From an uncultured Oscillospiraceae bacterium (GTDB lineage Bacteria > Bacillota > Clostridia > Oscillospirales > Oscillospiraceae): a DNA stretch of 64,000 nt. Location: contig CAKTPP010000002.1 of the NCBI GenBank assembly GCA_934591895.1, positions 175,903 through 239,902 of the forward strand. The letters run 5' to 3'. Below the pieces are notes generated by a model. It saw only the letters and a list, made by a program, of their open reading frames with translations. It searched no databases and was not told the origin of the DNA. Position 1 is the stretch's first letter; every line of letters begins with the position of its first letter. Shown piece after piece: positions 20,540-28,957 of this stretch. The position numbers and the translations under genes were made by a program.

Positions 20540-21547
20540 TCAATAGGTGCCGGCCTTGATGGTGGCGGCGGTGTAGTACGGGGAGGCCGCGAGCAGAGAC
20601 TGCACGTGGCTGTCGTCGAGGCTGACAAGGTAGACGCTGCCGGCGGTGGCGAGGTCGGTGATGGCCGTGGTGGGCGCACCGGCGACGATGAACGCGGCGT
20701 CGATCTTCTTATCCTTCAGGCTCTCGGCGCTGTCGCCGAAGCTCTGGTACACGGCGGAGATATCGCTCTCCTTGAGGTCGTAGGCGCCGAGGACGTCGAT
20801 GGCGTTGAAGTACACGCCCGAGCCGGCTGCGCCGATGGAGACCTTCTTGCCGGCGAGGTCGGCAACGGTCTTAATGTCGGGGTTGGTGGTGACGATCTGC
20901 ACCTGCTCCTGATAGAGCTGGGCAACGACGGAGAAGCCGGTGACCGGGCTCTCGAACAGACGCTCGCCGTTGTAGGCATAGTTCATGACGTCGCTCTGCA
21001 CGAAGGCAAGCTGCACGTTGCCGTTGGTCAGATCCTCGACGTTGGCCTGAGAGCCGCCGGAGGTGAGCGCCGTGACCTTGCAGTCGGAGTTGCCGGAGAC
21101 GTAGGACGCGAGCACGCCGCCGAAGGCGTAGTACGTGCCGGACTCGCCGCCGGTGCCGAAGCTGAGCGCGGAGGCGGTGCCGGTGCCGGCGCCGTCCTTG
21201 ACCGCGTCGACCTTGACGCCCTTCTCCTCAAAGTACTTGGCAGCGCCGGGGTGATACGGCACGCCCTTGACGGAGGCGGCTGCCTCAAGGCTCAGCTCCG
21301 CGCCCTTGGCGTGCTGGGCAGTGATGGCGTCGAGATTATTGAAGATGGTGGACACGAACGCATAGATCTGGTCGGTCGGAACGTCGTCGCGCGCGATGAC
21401 GACCGCGCCGACGGAGACGGTGTTGGTATCGACCTTGGCAGTGGAATTGCTGTCGTCCTTTTTGGTGTCGGTGCCGCCGCCGCAGGCGCACAGCGCAAAC
21501 ACCATGACGAGGGCCAGAGCCAGCGCCACGATTCTGTTGAACTTCAT
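20540..21547 (-). CDS. TAXI family TRAP solute-binding lipoprotein, circularly permuted
   Basis: 335 residues. Lipoprotein signal (lipobox ending at Cys22). Ordinary TAXI proteins start, after the linker, with the FGTGGxSGTYY motif and end with a helical segment of the kind ARDDVP...HPGAAKYF. Here that C-terminal segment comes first (residues about 43-112: VGAVVIARDDVPTDQIYAFV, ITAQHAKGAELS, VPYHPGAAKYFEEKG). A short linker (KDGAGTGTASA) follows, then FGTGGESGTYYAFGG (130 onward), the TSGGSQANVEDL, GAAGSGVYFNAIDVLGAYDL and AAFIVAGAPTTAITDLA motifs. The chain stops at IKAGTY, the point where normal members run on into the moved segment. All parts are present, so this is a permutation rather than a truncation. 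It should capture the substrate for the adjacent TRAP permease at the membrane outer face. Confidence 0.9.
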   Translation of the reverse strand: MKFNRIVALALALVMVFALCACGGGTDTKKDDSNSTAKVDTNTVSVGAVVIARDDVPTDQIYAFVSTIFNNLDAITAQHAKGAELSLEAAASVKGVPYHPGAAKYFEEKGVKVDAVKDGAGTGTASALSFGTGGESGTYYAFGGVLASYVSGNSDCKVTALTSGGSQANVEDLTNGNVQLAFVQSDVMNYAYNGERLFESPVTGFSVVAQLYQEQVQIVTTNPDIKTVADLAGKKVSIGAAGSGVYFNAIDVLGAYDLKESDISAVYQSFGDSAESLKDKKIDAAFIVAGAPTTAITDLATAGSVYLVSLDDSHVQSLLAASPYYTAATIKAGTY

Positions 21548-21602
21548 AGATGTTTTCTCTCCTTTTTGAAATTTTCCTCTCCGGAAGATTCAATATGCCC
21601 TC

Positions 21603-21631
21603 ATTATACCTGCTCCACGCGCAAATATCAA
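21603..21631 (-). promoter_or_regulatory. Sigma-A promoter of the TRAP operon
   Basis: Minus strand TTGATA, 17 bp, TATAAT, about 56 bases before the binding-protein start. Confidence 0.88.
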
Positions 21632-21767
21632 GCAAAAAATGAAACTTCGCCGCGCCCGATGTGCAAAATCTTTCACGCATTAGTGAAATTGTGATACAAA
21701 TCGCCACATCTTGCGCCTTTTGGGCAGATTTTTCCGCATTGGGTACAAGATACCTTTTCCATGCACA

Positions 21768-21805
21768 AAAAGGTCCGGCCTGTGCAGTTTCTGCACAGGC
21801 CGGAC
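21768..21805 (-). terminator. Terminator of the CNNM gene pair
   Basis: Perfect 15-bp stem GTCCGGCCTGTGCAG / CTGCACAGGCCGGAC, 3-base loop, with TTTTT following on the minus strand. Confidence 0.9.
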
Positions 21806-21820
21806 GGACGTTGTATGCAC

Positions 21821-23095
21821 TTATTTGTCCGCGTCCGTGACCGGATCGGGCTGCACGAGCACGCGCTCGACGCGGCGGCCGTCCATGGCCAGGACCGTGA
21901 CGGTGATGTTTTCGTACCGGAAGCTGTCGCCCTGCTTCGGGAATGCACCGAAGCGCTCGAGCGTCCAGCCGCCGACGGTGGCGCTGTCGGCATCGTCAAG
22001 GGCGTCCTCGTTCCAGTCGAGCAGCTCGAGAAAGTCCGAGATCGTCATGTCGCCATCGAGCTCATACCCGCCGTCGGAGCGCGCGACGACCTCGCGCTCG
22101 ACCTCGTCGGTCTCGTCCCAGATGTCGCCGACGAGCTCCTCGAGCACGTCCTCCATCGTGATGACGCCGAGCGTGCCGCCGTATTCGTCCGTCACGACGG
22201 CGAGGTGCTTCTGCTCGCGGCGGAGCTTTGCCAGCACGTCGGGCAGGCGCGTGGTCTTGTAGACGAAGCACGGCGGGATGAGCTGCGCGCGCAGATCGTC
22301 CGGCCGGCCGTCCATCATGGCCTTGAAAAAGCGGTTGAGGTACAAAAATCCGATGATGTTGTCCACACTGCCGGAGTAGACCGGCAGGCGGGAATACGTC
22401 GACTCGTCGATGACGCGCAGGATCTCGTCCCAGTCGTCATCGATGTCGATGGCGACCATGTCGACGCGGGCGGTCATGGCCTCGCTTGCGCTGATGTCGG
22501 AAAAGTCGAGCGCGGAGCGCAGCAGCTCGCTGCGGTCCTCGTCGAGCACGTCCTCGTCCTCGGCGGTCTCAATGATCGACTGCAGCTCCTGCGAGGCGGC
22601 CTCCTCCGGATCACCGTCGCCGGTGTCGCCGCGCAGCGGGCGCGTGATGAGGTGCACGAGGCCGACCACAAGCCAGATCACGGGATAGAGCACGATCGAC
22701 AGCGCGCGGATGACATAGGCGTTGCGCAGGGCGATGCCGTTGGCGTTCTGCTTGGCGACGATCTTCGGCATCGTCTCGCCGAAGATGATGACCAGCAGCG
22801 TCAGCACGACCGTGGACACCCACGTCCACTGCTCGCCCGCGAGCAGGATCACGATCACGGAGCCGAGCGACGACGAGGCGATGTTGACCAGGTTGTTGCC
22901 GATGAGGATGGCGCTCAGCGCGCGGTCGTAGTGGTCGAGGATGCCGACGGCGGTCCTGGCGCGGCGGCTGCCGTCCTCGGCGGCGTTTTCCAGCCGCAGA
23001 CGGTTGGCCGACGAATACGACATCTCCGACGCGGAGAAGAATGCGGACAGCGCGATCAGCACGATCAGCGCGACAAAATACCACACGATGCTCAT
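21821..23095 (-). CDS. CNNM/CorC (HlyC/CorC family) membrane protein, second copy of a tandem pair
   Basis: 424 residues. DUF21/CNNM transmembrane domain at 1-150 (three to four helices; FFSASEMSYSSANRLRLEN, ILIGNNLVNIASSSLGS, IFGETMPKIVAKQNA), CBS pair at about 200-325 (TARVDMVAIDID, VYSGSVDNIIGFLYLNRF, HLAVVTDEYGGTLGVITMEDVLEELVGDIWDE), and the C-terminal CorC/HlyC domain with VGGWTLERFGAFPKQGD. The family exports Mg2+ or other divalent ions, with the CBS pair sensing ATP/Mg. The start overlaps the stop of the upstream paralogue by four bases. Confidence 0.92.
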   Translation of the reverse strand: MSIVWYFVALIVLIALSAFFSASEMSYSSANRLRLENAAEDGSRRARTAVGILDHYDRALSAILIGNNLVNIASSSLGSVIVILLAGEQWTWVSTVVLTLLVIIFGETMPKIVAKQNANGIALRNAYVIRALSIVLYPVIWLVVGLVHLITRPLRGDTGDGDPEEAASQELQSIIETAEDEDVLDEDRSELLRSALDFSDISASEAMTARVDMVAIDIDDDWDEILRVIDESTYSRLPVYSGSVDNIIGFLYLNRFFKAMMDGRPDDLRAQLIPPCFVYKTTRLPDVLAKLRREQKHLAVVTDEYGGTLGVITMEDVLEELVGDIWDETDEVEREVVARSDGGYELDGDMTISDFLELLDWNEDALDDADSATVGGWTLERFGAFPKQGDSFRYENITVTVLAMDGRRVERVLVQPDPVTDADK

Positions 23096-24417
23096 GCCGG
23101 CTCGCCCCCTTTCTCCGGGGCGGCCTCTGCGGGCGCGTCGGTCTCCTCCGGCAGCAGACGCACGGTGAGCTTGACGATGCGCTTCTGGCGCATATCGGAG
23201 ATGCGCACGTCGAGCCGGTGATAGCGGAAGCCCTCCCGCTCGCGCGGGATGTAGGAAAACTGCTCATATGTCCACTCGCCGAGCAGCTTGTAGCGCAGCT
23301 CCTCGTCGTCCTCAGGGTCGGTGTAGTCGAGGCGGTCGAACACCTCGCCGACGGTCATCTCGGCATCGACCTCATAGCGGCCGCCGCCGAGCGGCACGAA
23401 CGACTCCTCAACGACGTCGTCCTCGTCCCAGATCTCGCCGACGAGCTCCTCGACGATGTCCTCCACGGTGACGATGCCGAGCGTGCCGCCGTAGTTGTCG
23501 GTGACGACGGCAAGATTCGCCTTGCGGCGGCTGAGCTCGGGCAGCACCTCGGCGATGAGCGTGCTCTGGTGCACGAACACCGGCTCGTCGAGCAGCGGAC
23601 GGATATCCACGGCCTTGCCGCCGGCTTTGATGCAGGCCTTGATGTACTTGCGGATCTGCAGGATGCCGACGACATTGTCCACGCTGCCGGCGTACACGGG
23701 CAGGCGGCTGTGGCGCTGCTCGCGCACGTAGGCGAGGATCTCCTCCGGCGGGTCGTCCACATCCACGGCAGCGACGTCGACGCGCGCCGTGATGACGCTC
23801 TCGACCGGCACCTCGGCAAACGAGAGCGCCGAGCTCATGAGCTCGCCGCGCTCGGCGGTCAGCTCTCCGTCATCGGTCATGTTCTCAATGATATCGGCCA
23901 GCTCATCCTCCGTCACGGTCACGGCGGGCTCGCCGCGGATGCGGCGGGCGGCGGCGTTGCCGATGGCGGTGAGCATCGCGGACAGGGGATGAAAGAGCAC
24001 CATGAAAAACCGCAGCGAACGCGCCGTGGCCATGGCCAGTCGCTCCGCGTATTTCTTGGCAATGCTCTTCGGCAGCATCTCCCCGGCGAAGAACACGACC
24101 ACGGTCGTGATCAGCGTCGCGGCGGTGACCGCCCACATACCCCACACCCGCTGCACAGCCACGGTCACGATCGTCGCGATCGTCAGGTGCAGGATGTTCG
24201 TGCCGATCAGCAGCGTCGTGATCGCCTGATCAAAGTGATCGAGCACGTACAGCGCCTGATCGGCGCGGCGATTGCCATGGTCTGCGGCGGCTTTGAGCCG
24301 GATGCGGTTGGCGGATGAAAAGGCTGTCTCCATGACGGCAAAATAGGCCGCAGCAAGGAGCAGCACGATGATAACAGGCAAAAGGTTCCATAAATCCTGT
24401 TTAGGGCCAGCGTCCAT
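23092..24417 (-). CDS. CNNM/CorC (HlyC/CorC family) membrane protein, first copy of a tandem pair
   Basis: 441 residues with the same order as the downstream paralogue: DUF21 membrane domain (AVMETAFSSANRIRLKAA, LLIGTNILHLTIATIVT, FFAGEMLPKSIAKKYAERL), CBS pair (ITARVDVAAVDVDD, NLAVVTDNYGGTLGIVTVEDIVEELVGEIWDE) and C-terminal CorC domain. A poorly conserved tail rich in Glu, Ala and Pro follows. The two proteins align along their whole length but differ in many positions, so this is an old duplication; a heterodimer is plausible because CNNM proteins are dimers (inference). Confidence 0.92.
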   Translation of the reverse strand: MDAGPKQDLWNLLPVIIVLLLAAAYFAVMETAFSSANRIRLKAAADHGNRRADQALYVLDHFDQAITTLLIGTNILHLTIATIVTVAVQRVWGMWAVTAATLITTVVVFFAGEMLPKSIAKKYAERLAMATARSLRFFMVLFHPLSAMLTAIGNAAARRIRGEPAVTVTEDELADIIENMTDDGELTAERGELMSSALSFAEVPVESVITARVDVAAVDVDDPPEEILAYVREQRHSRLPVYAGSVDNVVGILQIRKYIKACIKAGGKAVDIRPLLDEPVFVHQSTLIAEVLPELSRRKANLAVVTDNYGGTLGIVTVEDIVEELVGEIWDEDDVVEESFVPLGGGRYEVDAEMTVGEVFDRLDYTDPEDDEELRYKLLGEWTYEQFSYIPREREGFRYHRLDVRISDMRQKRIVKLTVRLLPEETDAPAEAAPEKGGEPA

Positions 24418-24443
24418 TGCGGATCATCACACTCCTGAGTTGT

Positions 24444-24475
24444 CTCCCCGCCCGGTGCCTATCCGGCGCGGGGAG
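24444..24475 (-). promoter_or_regulatory. Leader hairpin of the CNNM mRNA
   Basis: CTCCCCGC-CCGG paired with CCGG-C-GCGGGGAG over a 7-base loop, inside the roughly 65-base leader between the promoter and the start codon. No T-run follows it on the minus strand. Too short for a known Mg2+ M-box or Mn2+ yybP-ykoY riboswitch. Confidence 0.55.
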
Positions 24476-24488
24476 TAAATTAGCGATT

Positions 24489-24517
24489 AGTATACCATAA
24501 AATGCCCGCCGCGTCAA
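24489..24517 (-). promoter_or_regulatory. Sigma-A promoter of the CNNM pair
   Basis: Minus strand TTGACG, 17 bp, TATACT. The -35 box overlaps the dnaE stop codon region. Confidence 0.82.
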
Positions 24518-27500
24518 CGCGTTTTCTCCTCCGTGACGGCGACATTTCCCGGCCCCGCAAGAGTCCGCAGCTCCTCGACGAGCGCGGGATGCACGCAGCA
24601 GCGCGCGGCGGCGCGCCTGCCGGTGTCCTCAAAGACGAGCACGAGCTGCTCGTCGCCGGGGAACATTTGCAGGATCAGCTCGATGCGCCTGACGGCCGGG
24701 TGCTCCTTATCCGGCAGCCGCACCCAGAGCCGGTGCCGCTTCGGCGCCTCGGGTCTGGGCGGCGGGTCGCGGCGCGGCGGCGTGCGCAGTGCTGCAAGCC
24801 CCTGCTCGCTGAGCGGCAGGACCAGATCCGCCACGAGCTGGGGATCGGATTCGTCGCGCGTCGAGATGCGCCCCGAGACGAACAGCGCGGGCGTCTCCTG
24901 CGCGAGCAGATCGCGGCAGGCGTCGAGCGCGGGCGAAAAGACGATGACCTCCATGCTGCCTCCGTCGTCCTCAAGCTGGAGGTAGGCCATGCGTGTGTTT
25001 TTGCGCGTGGCGCGCTCGCGGCTCGCGGTACAGATGCCGGCGATGACCACACGCTGCCCGTCGCGGTAGCGGTGCGGGGCGGCGTCCGGCGCGTGAAAGC
25101 TCGCCAGAATGTCGCCCATGGGCGCGGCCGTCGCCTGCTGCGCGAGGGCGCGGTACGCGTCCATCGGGTGGCCGGTGAGATAGAGGCCGGTAGTCTCGCG
25201 TTCCATGGCCATGAGCTCGGCGCGGGTGAACTCCTCCACGTCCGGCAGCACGAGCTGCGCCGTGTCGGCGGCCTCTCCCCCGTCGTCCGGCGCGCTGAAG
25301 AGGTTCATCTGGCCGGTGAGGTTCATGCGGCTCTCGCTCGCGGCGCCGCCCAGCACGCGGTCGACCGACTGCATGAGCGCCTTGCGCTTGTAGCCCATGC
25401 GGTCAAAGCAGCCGGCGCGGATGAGGCTCTCGGCAGCGCGGCGGTTGAGATCGTGCCCGTTCATGCGGCGGCAGAATTCGTCAAACGCCGTGAACGGCCC
25501 GCCGATCTCCCGCTCGCGCATGAGCGCCTGAATGAGGCCGCGCCCCACGCCCTTGATGGCCACGAGGCCGAAGCGCAGGTCGCCGTTTTCCACGGTGAAA
25601 TCTGCGTCGGACGCGTTGATGTCCGGCGGCAGCAGGCGGATGCCGAGCTCGCGGCACTCGGCGATGTACTCCGTGACCTTCGGCGTGTTGTCGAGCACGG
25701 AGGTCAGCAGCGCCGCCATGTATTCGTGCGGGTAGTTGCGCTTCATGTACGCCGTGCGGTAGGACACGATGGCATAGGACACCGCGTGCGCCTTGTTGAA
25801 GGCGTAGCTTGCAAAGGCGAGGATCTCGTCATAGATCGCGTTGGCGGTCTGCTCGGGCACGCCGTTTGCCACCGCGCCGGGGATGCCCCGGGCCGGGTCG
25901 CCGTGCACGAAGGCGGCGCGCTCGGCCGTGATGACGGCCTCTTTTTTCTTCGACATGGCGCGGCGGATCATGTCCGCCTGACCGAGCGAGAACCCGGCCA
26001 GCTGCCGGAAGATCTCAATGACCTGCTCCTGATAGACGATGCAGCCGTAGGTCACGGCGAGGATCGGTTCGAGCAGGGGATGCTGATAGGTGATGCGCTC
26101 CGGATGCGCCGAGCAGGCGAGAAAGCGCGGAATGCTCTCCATCGGGCCCGGACGGTAGAGCGCGATGACGGCGGTGATGTCCTCGATGCTGCGCGGGCGC
26201 AGACCCATGCACACGGACGTGATGCCCGCGCTCTCGAGCTGGAACACGCCGACGGTGCGCCCGGCGGCGAGCATATCAAACGTCTTTTTATCGTCGAGCG
26301 GGATGCGCTCGACCTGAAAATCCGGCACGCGGCGGCGCACGCGGTGCGCCGCATCCTCGAGCACGGTGAGGTTGCGCAGGCCGAGAAAGTCCATCTTCAG
26401 CAGACCGAGCTCCTCGAGCGTCGTCATCTGGTACTGGCACACGAGCGCGCCGTCGTTGCTTGCCAGCGGCACATAGGCGTACACCGGCTGCTCGGTGATG
26501 ACCACGCCCGCCGCGTGCGTCGACGCATGGCGCGGCATGCCCTCGATGGCGCGGGCGGTGTCGATGAGCCGGTGCAGCCGCTCGTCACCGTCATACATCG
26601 CGCGCAGCGGCTGCGACTGCTGCAGCGCCTCGTCGAGCGTGGTGCTGATGCCGCCGGGGATGGCCTTGGCCACGGCGTCGGTCTCGGCGTAGGTCAGGTT
26701 CATGACCCTGCCGACGTCGCGCACGGCGGCGCGCGCCGCCATCGTGCCGAAAGTGACGATCTGCGCCACGTGGTCGGCGCCGTATTTGCGGATGACGTAG
26801 TCGATCACTTCCCCGCGCCGCTGCACGCAGAAGTCCACGTCGATATCGGGCATGCTCACGCGCTCGGGGTTGAGAAAGCGCTCGAAGTAGAGGTTATACT
26901 GCACGGGGTCGACATCGGTGATGCCGAGGCAGTAGGACACGACGCTGCCGGCAGCGCTCCCGCGCCCGGGGCCGACGGGAATGCGCCGGCTCTTGGCATA
27001 GCCGATGAAATCGCTGACGATGAGAAAGTAGTCCACAAAGCCCATGCGCCGGATCATATCGAGCTCGTAGTCCATGCGCCCGTGCACCTCCGGCCGGTCG
27101 CCGTAGCGGCGCTGGAAGCCGCGCTCGCACAGCTTCGTGAGGTAGGCATCGGAGTCCGTCTCCCCCTCCGGGAGCAGGAAGCGCGGCAGATGATAGTGCC
27201 CGAAGGTAAAATCAAACCGACAGCGGTCTGCGATGCGCTGCGTGTTTTCCACGGCGTCGGGGTATTCGTCAAAGAGCGCGCGCATCTCCGCCTCGCTCTT
27301 GAGATAAAATTCGTCGTTCGGAAAGCGCAGGCGCTCGGGGCTGTCGAGCGTCTGTCCGGTCTGGATGCACAGCAGCACGTCCTGATCGTAGGCGTCCTGC
27401 TTTCTGATATAGTGCACGTCGTTCGTCGCCGCGAGCGGGATGCCCGTCTCGCGGTGGATGCGCAGCAGCGCCGCGCGCACGCGCGCCTCGTCGGTCATGC

Positions 27501-28032
27501 GGTGGTTCTGCAGCTCGAGGTAGAAGTTCCCCTCGCCGAACAGCTCCTGCAGCTCCACGGCGCGCGCTCTGGCCGCCTCATAATCTCCCCGCAGCACCGC
27601 GCGCGGGATGTCGCCCGCGACGCAGCCGCTCAGGCAGATGAGCCCCTCGGCGTGCTCACGCAGCAGCGGCCAGTCGATGCGCGGCTTGCCGTAAAACCCG
27701 CGCTCGAACGCCGCCGACACGAGATAGCAGAGGTTGTGGTAGCCGGTCTCGTCGCGGCAGAGCAGCACAAGGTGCGTATACGCATCGTCCACACCGTGGA
27801 CGCGGTCGGTCATGCCGCGCGGGGCGACATAGACCTCGCAGCCGATGATCGGCCGGATACCGGCGGCCACGGCCGCCTTGTAAAAAGCGACCGCGCCGTA
27901 CATGACACCGTGGTCGGTGATCGCCAGCGCGGTCTGGCCCAGCTCTTTGGCGCGCTCGACGAGCGGCCCGATGCGGCAGGCACCGTCGAGCAGGCTGTAT
28001 TCACTATGTACGTGCAGATGTGCAAACCCCAT
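24514..28032 (-). CDS. dnaE: DNA polymerase III subunit alpha DnaE
   Basis: 1172 residues. N-terminal PHP domain (HLHVHSEYSLLDG, ITDHGVMYGAVAFY), catalytic palm with PDIDVDFC holding two of the active-site aspartates, PGRGSAAGSVVSY and thumb/fingers segments, a helix-hairpin-helix region (FGLVAIKGVGRGLIQALM), and an OB domain near the C-terminus (RVVIAGICTASRERATRKNTRMAYLQLEDD is its core). Length and order match the dnaE1-type group rather than PolC, which has an internal exonuclease domain. In Firmicutes DnaE extends primers before handing over to PolC. Last gene of the hprK-murB-rapZ-whiA-dnaE cluster, 12 bases after whiA. Confidence 0.95.
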   Translation of the reverse strand: MGFAHLHVHSEYSLLDGACRIGPLVERAKELGQTALAITDHGVMYGAVAFYKAAVAAGIRPIIGCEVYVAPRGMTDRVHGVDDAYTHLVLLCRDETGYHNLCYLVSAAFERGFYGKPRIDWPLLREHAEGLICLSGCVAGDIPRAVLRGDYEAARARAVELQELFGEGNFYLELQNHRMTDEARVRAALLRIHRETGIPLAATNDVHYIRKQDAYDQDVLLCIQTGQTLDSPERLRFPNDEFYLKSEAEMRALFDEYPDAVENTQRIADRCRFDFTFGHYHLPRFLLPEGETDSDAYLTKLCERGFQRRYGDRPEVHGRMDYELDMIRRMGFVDYFLIVSDFIGYAKSRRIPVGPGRGSAAGSVVSYCLGITDVDPVQYNLYFERFLNPERVSMPDIDVDFCVQRRGEVIDYVIRKYGADHVAQIVTFGTMAARAAVRDVGRVMNLTYAETDAVAKAIPGGISTTLDEALQQSQPLRAMYDGDERLHRLIDTARAIEGMPRHASTHAAGVVITEQPVYAYVPLASNDGALVCQYQMTTLEELGLLKMDFLGLRNLTVLEDAAHRVRRRVPDFQVERIPLDDKKTFDMLAAGRTVGVFQLESAGITSVCMGLRPRSIEDITAVIALYRPGPMESIPRFLACSAHPERITYQHPLLEPILAVTYGCIVYQEQVIEIFRQLAGFSLGQADMIRRAMSKKKEAVITAERAAFVHGDPARGIPGAVANGVPEQTANAIYDEILAFASYAFNKAHAVSYAIVSYRTAYMKRNYPHEYMAALLTSVLDNTPKVTEYIAECRELGIRLLPPDINASDADFTVENGDLRFGLVAIKGVGRGLIQALMREREIGGPFTAFDEFCRRMNGHDLNRRAAESLIRAGCFDRMGYKRKALMQSVDRVLGGAASESRMNLTGQMNLFSAPDDGGEAADTAQLVLPDVEEFTRAELMAMERETTGLYLTGHPMDAYRALAQQATAAPMGDILASFHAPDAAPHRYRDGQRVVIAGICTASRERATRKNTRMAYLQLEDDGGSMEVIVFSPALDACRDLLAQETPALFVSGRISTRDESDPQLVADLVLPLSEQGLAALRTPPRRDPPPRPEAPKRHRLWVRLPDKEHPAVRRIELILQMFPGDEQLVLVFEDTGRRAAARCCVHPALVEELRTLAGPGNVAVTEEKTR

Positions 28033-28044
28033 CGTGCGTTCCTT

Positions 28045-28944
28045 TCAGTCGTCCATGTGAAATTCCATGAGTTTTTTCAGCCGGTAGTTCAGGCAGCTCT
28101 TCGTCACCGGCGGATACGAGAGCATGGCGAGGTCGGCAAGGCTGGCCTCGGGATTGGCAATGCGCAGCAGCGCCGCGCTCTGCAGCTTTTCCGGCAGCAC
28201 GTCGAGCCCGTAATCGCGCTCGATGCGGCGGATGGCGTCGATCTGCTCCTGCGCCGCAGCGACGACCTTGTCGGCGTTGGCGGTGTCGCAGTTGACCTTG
28301 CGGTTGATGGAGTTGTTCATGGACTTCTCCACCTTGGCGGACATGATGTCCATGGCGGCGCAGGGCGCGCCGATCTTGGTCAGGAAGTCCTCGATGGCCT
28401 CGGACTTTTTAAAATAGAGCACAGTGTTGGCGCCGCGGTCGATGCTGCGCGCGGCAAAGCCCAGCTCCGTGAGCAGGGCGGACGCCTCGCGGCTGACGCT
28501 CGCGTGCGCCGTGATGAGCTCGAGGTGGTAGTTCTTGCTCGGATCCGTGACGCTGCCGCCGGCAAGAAACGCACCCCGCAGAAACGACGCCCTGCAGCAG
28601 TCGTTTTCGAGCACGCCGAGATTGATATGGTGTGCGACTGTGCGCGAGAGATCCGCGCCGAAGGCGGCGAACACCGTCTCGATGGCGGCGCGGTCGGTGA
28701 TGGTCAGCACATGGCGGCCGCCGGTCTTCTCCGCGGCCGGAAGCGCAAAGTGCGCGCCGAACGCGCGCCGAAACAGCTTTGGCAGCCGCTCGGCGAAGGC
28801 GTCGCACGCCGTCACGATGCGGATCTCCCGCGTTGTGAACGTGTGGCAGTACAGCAGCACGCCGTAGGCCTCGGCCACGGCGCAGCAATGGCGGCTGATC
28901 GGCGCGCGGCACAGCTCGTTTTTTACTTCGGTTGCAAAGGACAT
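28045..28944 (-). CDS. whiA: WhiA family DNA-binding regulator
   Basis: 299 residues. Starts MSFATEVKNELCR as WhiA proteins do. A degenerate LAGLIDADG homing-endonuclease-like domain covers about 1-200 (RGAFLAGGSVTDPSKNYHLELI), and a C-terminal helix-turn-helix (NPEASLADLAMLSYPPVTKSCLNYRLKKL) closes the protein. It is required for sporulation septation in actinobacteria and affects division and chromosome segregation in Bacillus. Follows rapZ by 13 bases. The yvcK gene that usually sits between them is absent here. Confidence 0.95.
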   Translation of the reverse strand: MSFATEVKNELCRAPISRHCCAVAEAYGVLLYCHTFTTREIRIVTACDAFAERLPKLFRRAFGAHFALPAAEKTGGRHVLTITDRAAIETVFAAFGADLSRTVAHHINLGVLENDCCRASFLRGAFLAGGSVTDPSKNYHLELITAHASVSREASALLTELGFAARSIDRGANTVLYFKKSEAIEDFLTKIGAPCAAMDIMSAKVEKSMNNSINRKVNCDTANADKVVAAAQEQIDAIRRIERDYGLDVLPEKLQSAALLRIANPEASLADLAMLSYPPVTKSCLNYRLKKLMEFHMDD

Positions 28945-28957
28945 GGTGCGCCTCCGC

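Noticed and set aside
20540..21547. Frameshift or truncation of the TAXI protein
   Set aside because: All family motifs are present once in a single frame with start and stop signals; order, not content, is changed.
24418..24488. Metal-sensing riboswitch (M-box or yybP-ykoY) before the CNNM genes
   Set aside because: The leader is only about 65 bases with a single hairpin, too short for either class, and their conserved core bases are not seen.
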